Of a stretch of 64,000 bases of DNA, positions 63,974 to 64,000 are shown one piece after another (positions within the stretch are counted from its first letter, which is position 1; each line of letters opens with the position of its first letter). Origin of the DNA: Amycolatopsis sp. CA-128772 (GTDB lineage: Bacteria; Actinomycetota; Actinomycetes; Mycobacteriales; Pseudonocardiaceae). The notes beneath the pieces were generated by a model. The model was not told the DNA's origin, ran no database searches, and worked only from the letters and a program-made list of their open reading frames with translations. The DNA lies in NCBI RefSeq assembly GCF_002904295.1, contig NZ_PPHG01000097.1, forward strand, positions 62,001 through 126,000, written 5' to 3'. The translations under genes were made by a program, and so were the position numbers.

Positions 63974-64000
63974 GTGGCTCTCATCGAGCAGGTAGGCGCG
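63974..64000 (+). CDS. eno: Enolase, first nine codons only
   Basis: GTG at 63974, preceded by GAGGAG with a 6-base gap, starts VALIEQVGA, the beginning of actinobacterial enolases (normally continued REILDSRGNPT). The rest lies outside the window. Gene order mazG-lytic transglycosylase-eno matches M. tuberculosis Rv1021-Rv1023. The identification rests on nine residues, so it is strong by context but not by length. Confidence 0.8.

Noticed and set aside
1..64000. CRISPR array, prophage, insertion sequence or integrase
   Set aside because: No spacer-repeat pattern, transposase, integrase or attachment duplication was seen. The tandem repeats found are short and spacerless.

Overview
This is about 64 kb of high-GC actinobacterial chromosome, most likely from Amycolatopsis or a close relative in the Pseudonocardiaceae. 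The evidence is G/C-saturated third codon positions, GTG starts, many genes with a TAGGCT-like -10 box only 6-8 bases before the start codon, an Rpf protein, two LLM-type and one PPOX-type candidate F420 enzymes, a PMT-type protein mannosyltransferase and DtxR/IdeR-type iron boxes. No phage, transposase, CRISPR array or large biosynthetic cluster is visible.

The backbone follows, from memory of that genome, the Mycobacterium tuberculosis Rv1002c-Rv1023 block: pmt, rsmI, pabB, metG, tatD, rpfB, ksgA, ispE, acyl-AMP ligase, pth, rplY, prs, glmU, tetR, mfd, mazG, lytic transglycosylase, eno. Lineage-specific genes are inserted between these anchors, and most of the unusual material lies there.

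Layout. 1-6.5 kb: 3' part of a propionyl-CoA synthetase gene, a Ser/Thr kinase with a membrane N-terminus, a methyltransferase/AraC divergent pair, protein O-mannosyltransferase. 6.6-13.7 kb: rsmI, a TetR/quinone oxidoreductase pair with a shared operator, pabB, a GH25-like protein without its catalytic acids, a Drr-type exporter with paired palindromic operators and a PadR regulator, and a frameshifted sigma-factor relic. 13.7-25.5 kb: metG, tatD, rpfB, ksgA, a SAM-I-type riboswitch before an orphan metN, ispE, an ASCH protein, an ABC-F protein and an acyl-AMP ligase. 25.5-36.9 kb: two small DivIVA-domain proteins, pth, rplY, a lipoprotein, two oxidoreductases, prs-glmU, a diguanylate cyclase, tRNA-Gln, a fatty-acid desaturase and a TetR regulator. 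37-45.9 kb: a Nudix gene with a deleted tandem copy, isochorismatase-like hydrolase, SDR, PQQ-type sugar dehydrogenase lipoprotein, a broken alpha/beta hydrolase, a two-component system, a methyltransferase/DedA pair and an XRE/F420-enzyme divergent pair. 45.9-52 kb: mfd, SurA-like lipoprotein, mazG. 52-56.1 kb: an operon of ECF sigma factor, six-helix zinc anti-sigma factor and ABC transporter. 56.1-61.7 kb: PPOX enzyme, SGNH hydrolase, TetR and the efeUOB iron-uptake operon under two iron boxes. 61.9-64 kb: lytic transglycosylase, a 30-residue membrane peptide, TPR and VOC proteins, and the first codons of eno.

The least explained item is the sigma/anti-sigma/ABC operon (52065-56129). The strongest regulatory finds are the SAM riboswitch at an orphan metN, the CRP-like site and promoter before rpfB, and a set of perfect or near-perfect palindromes at gene starts.
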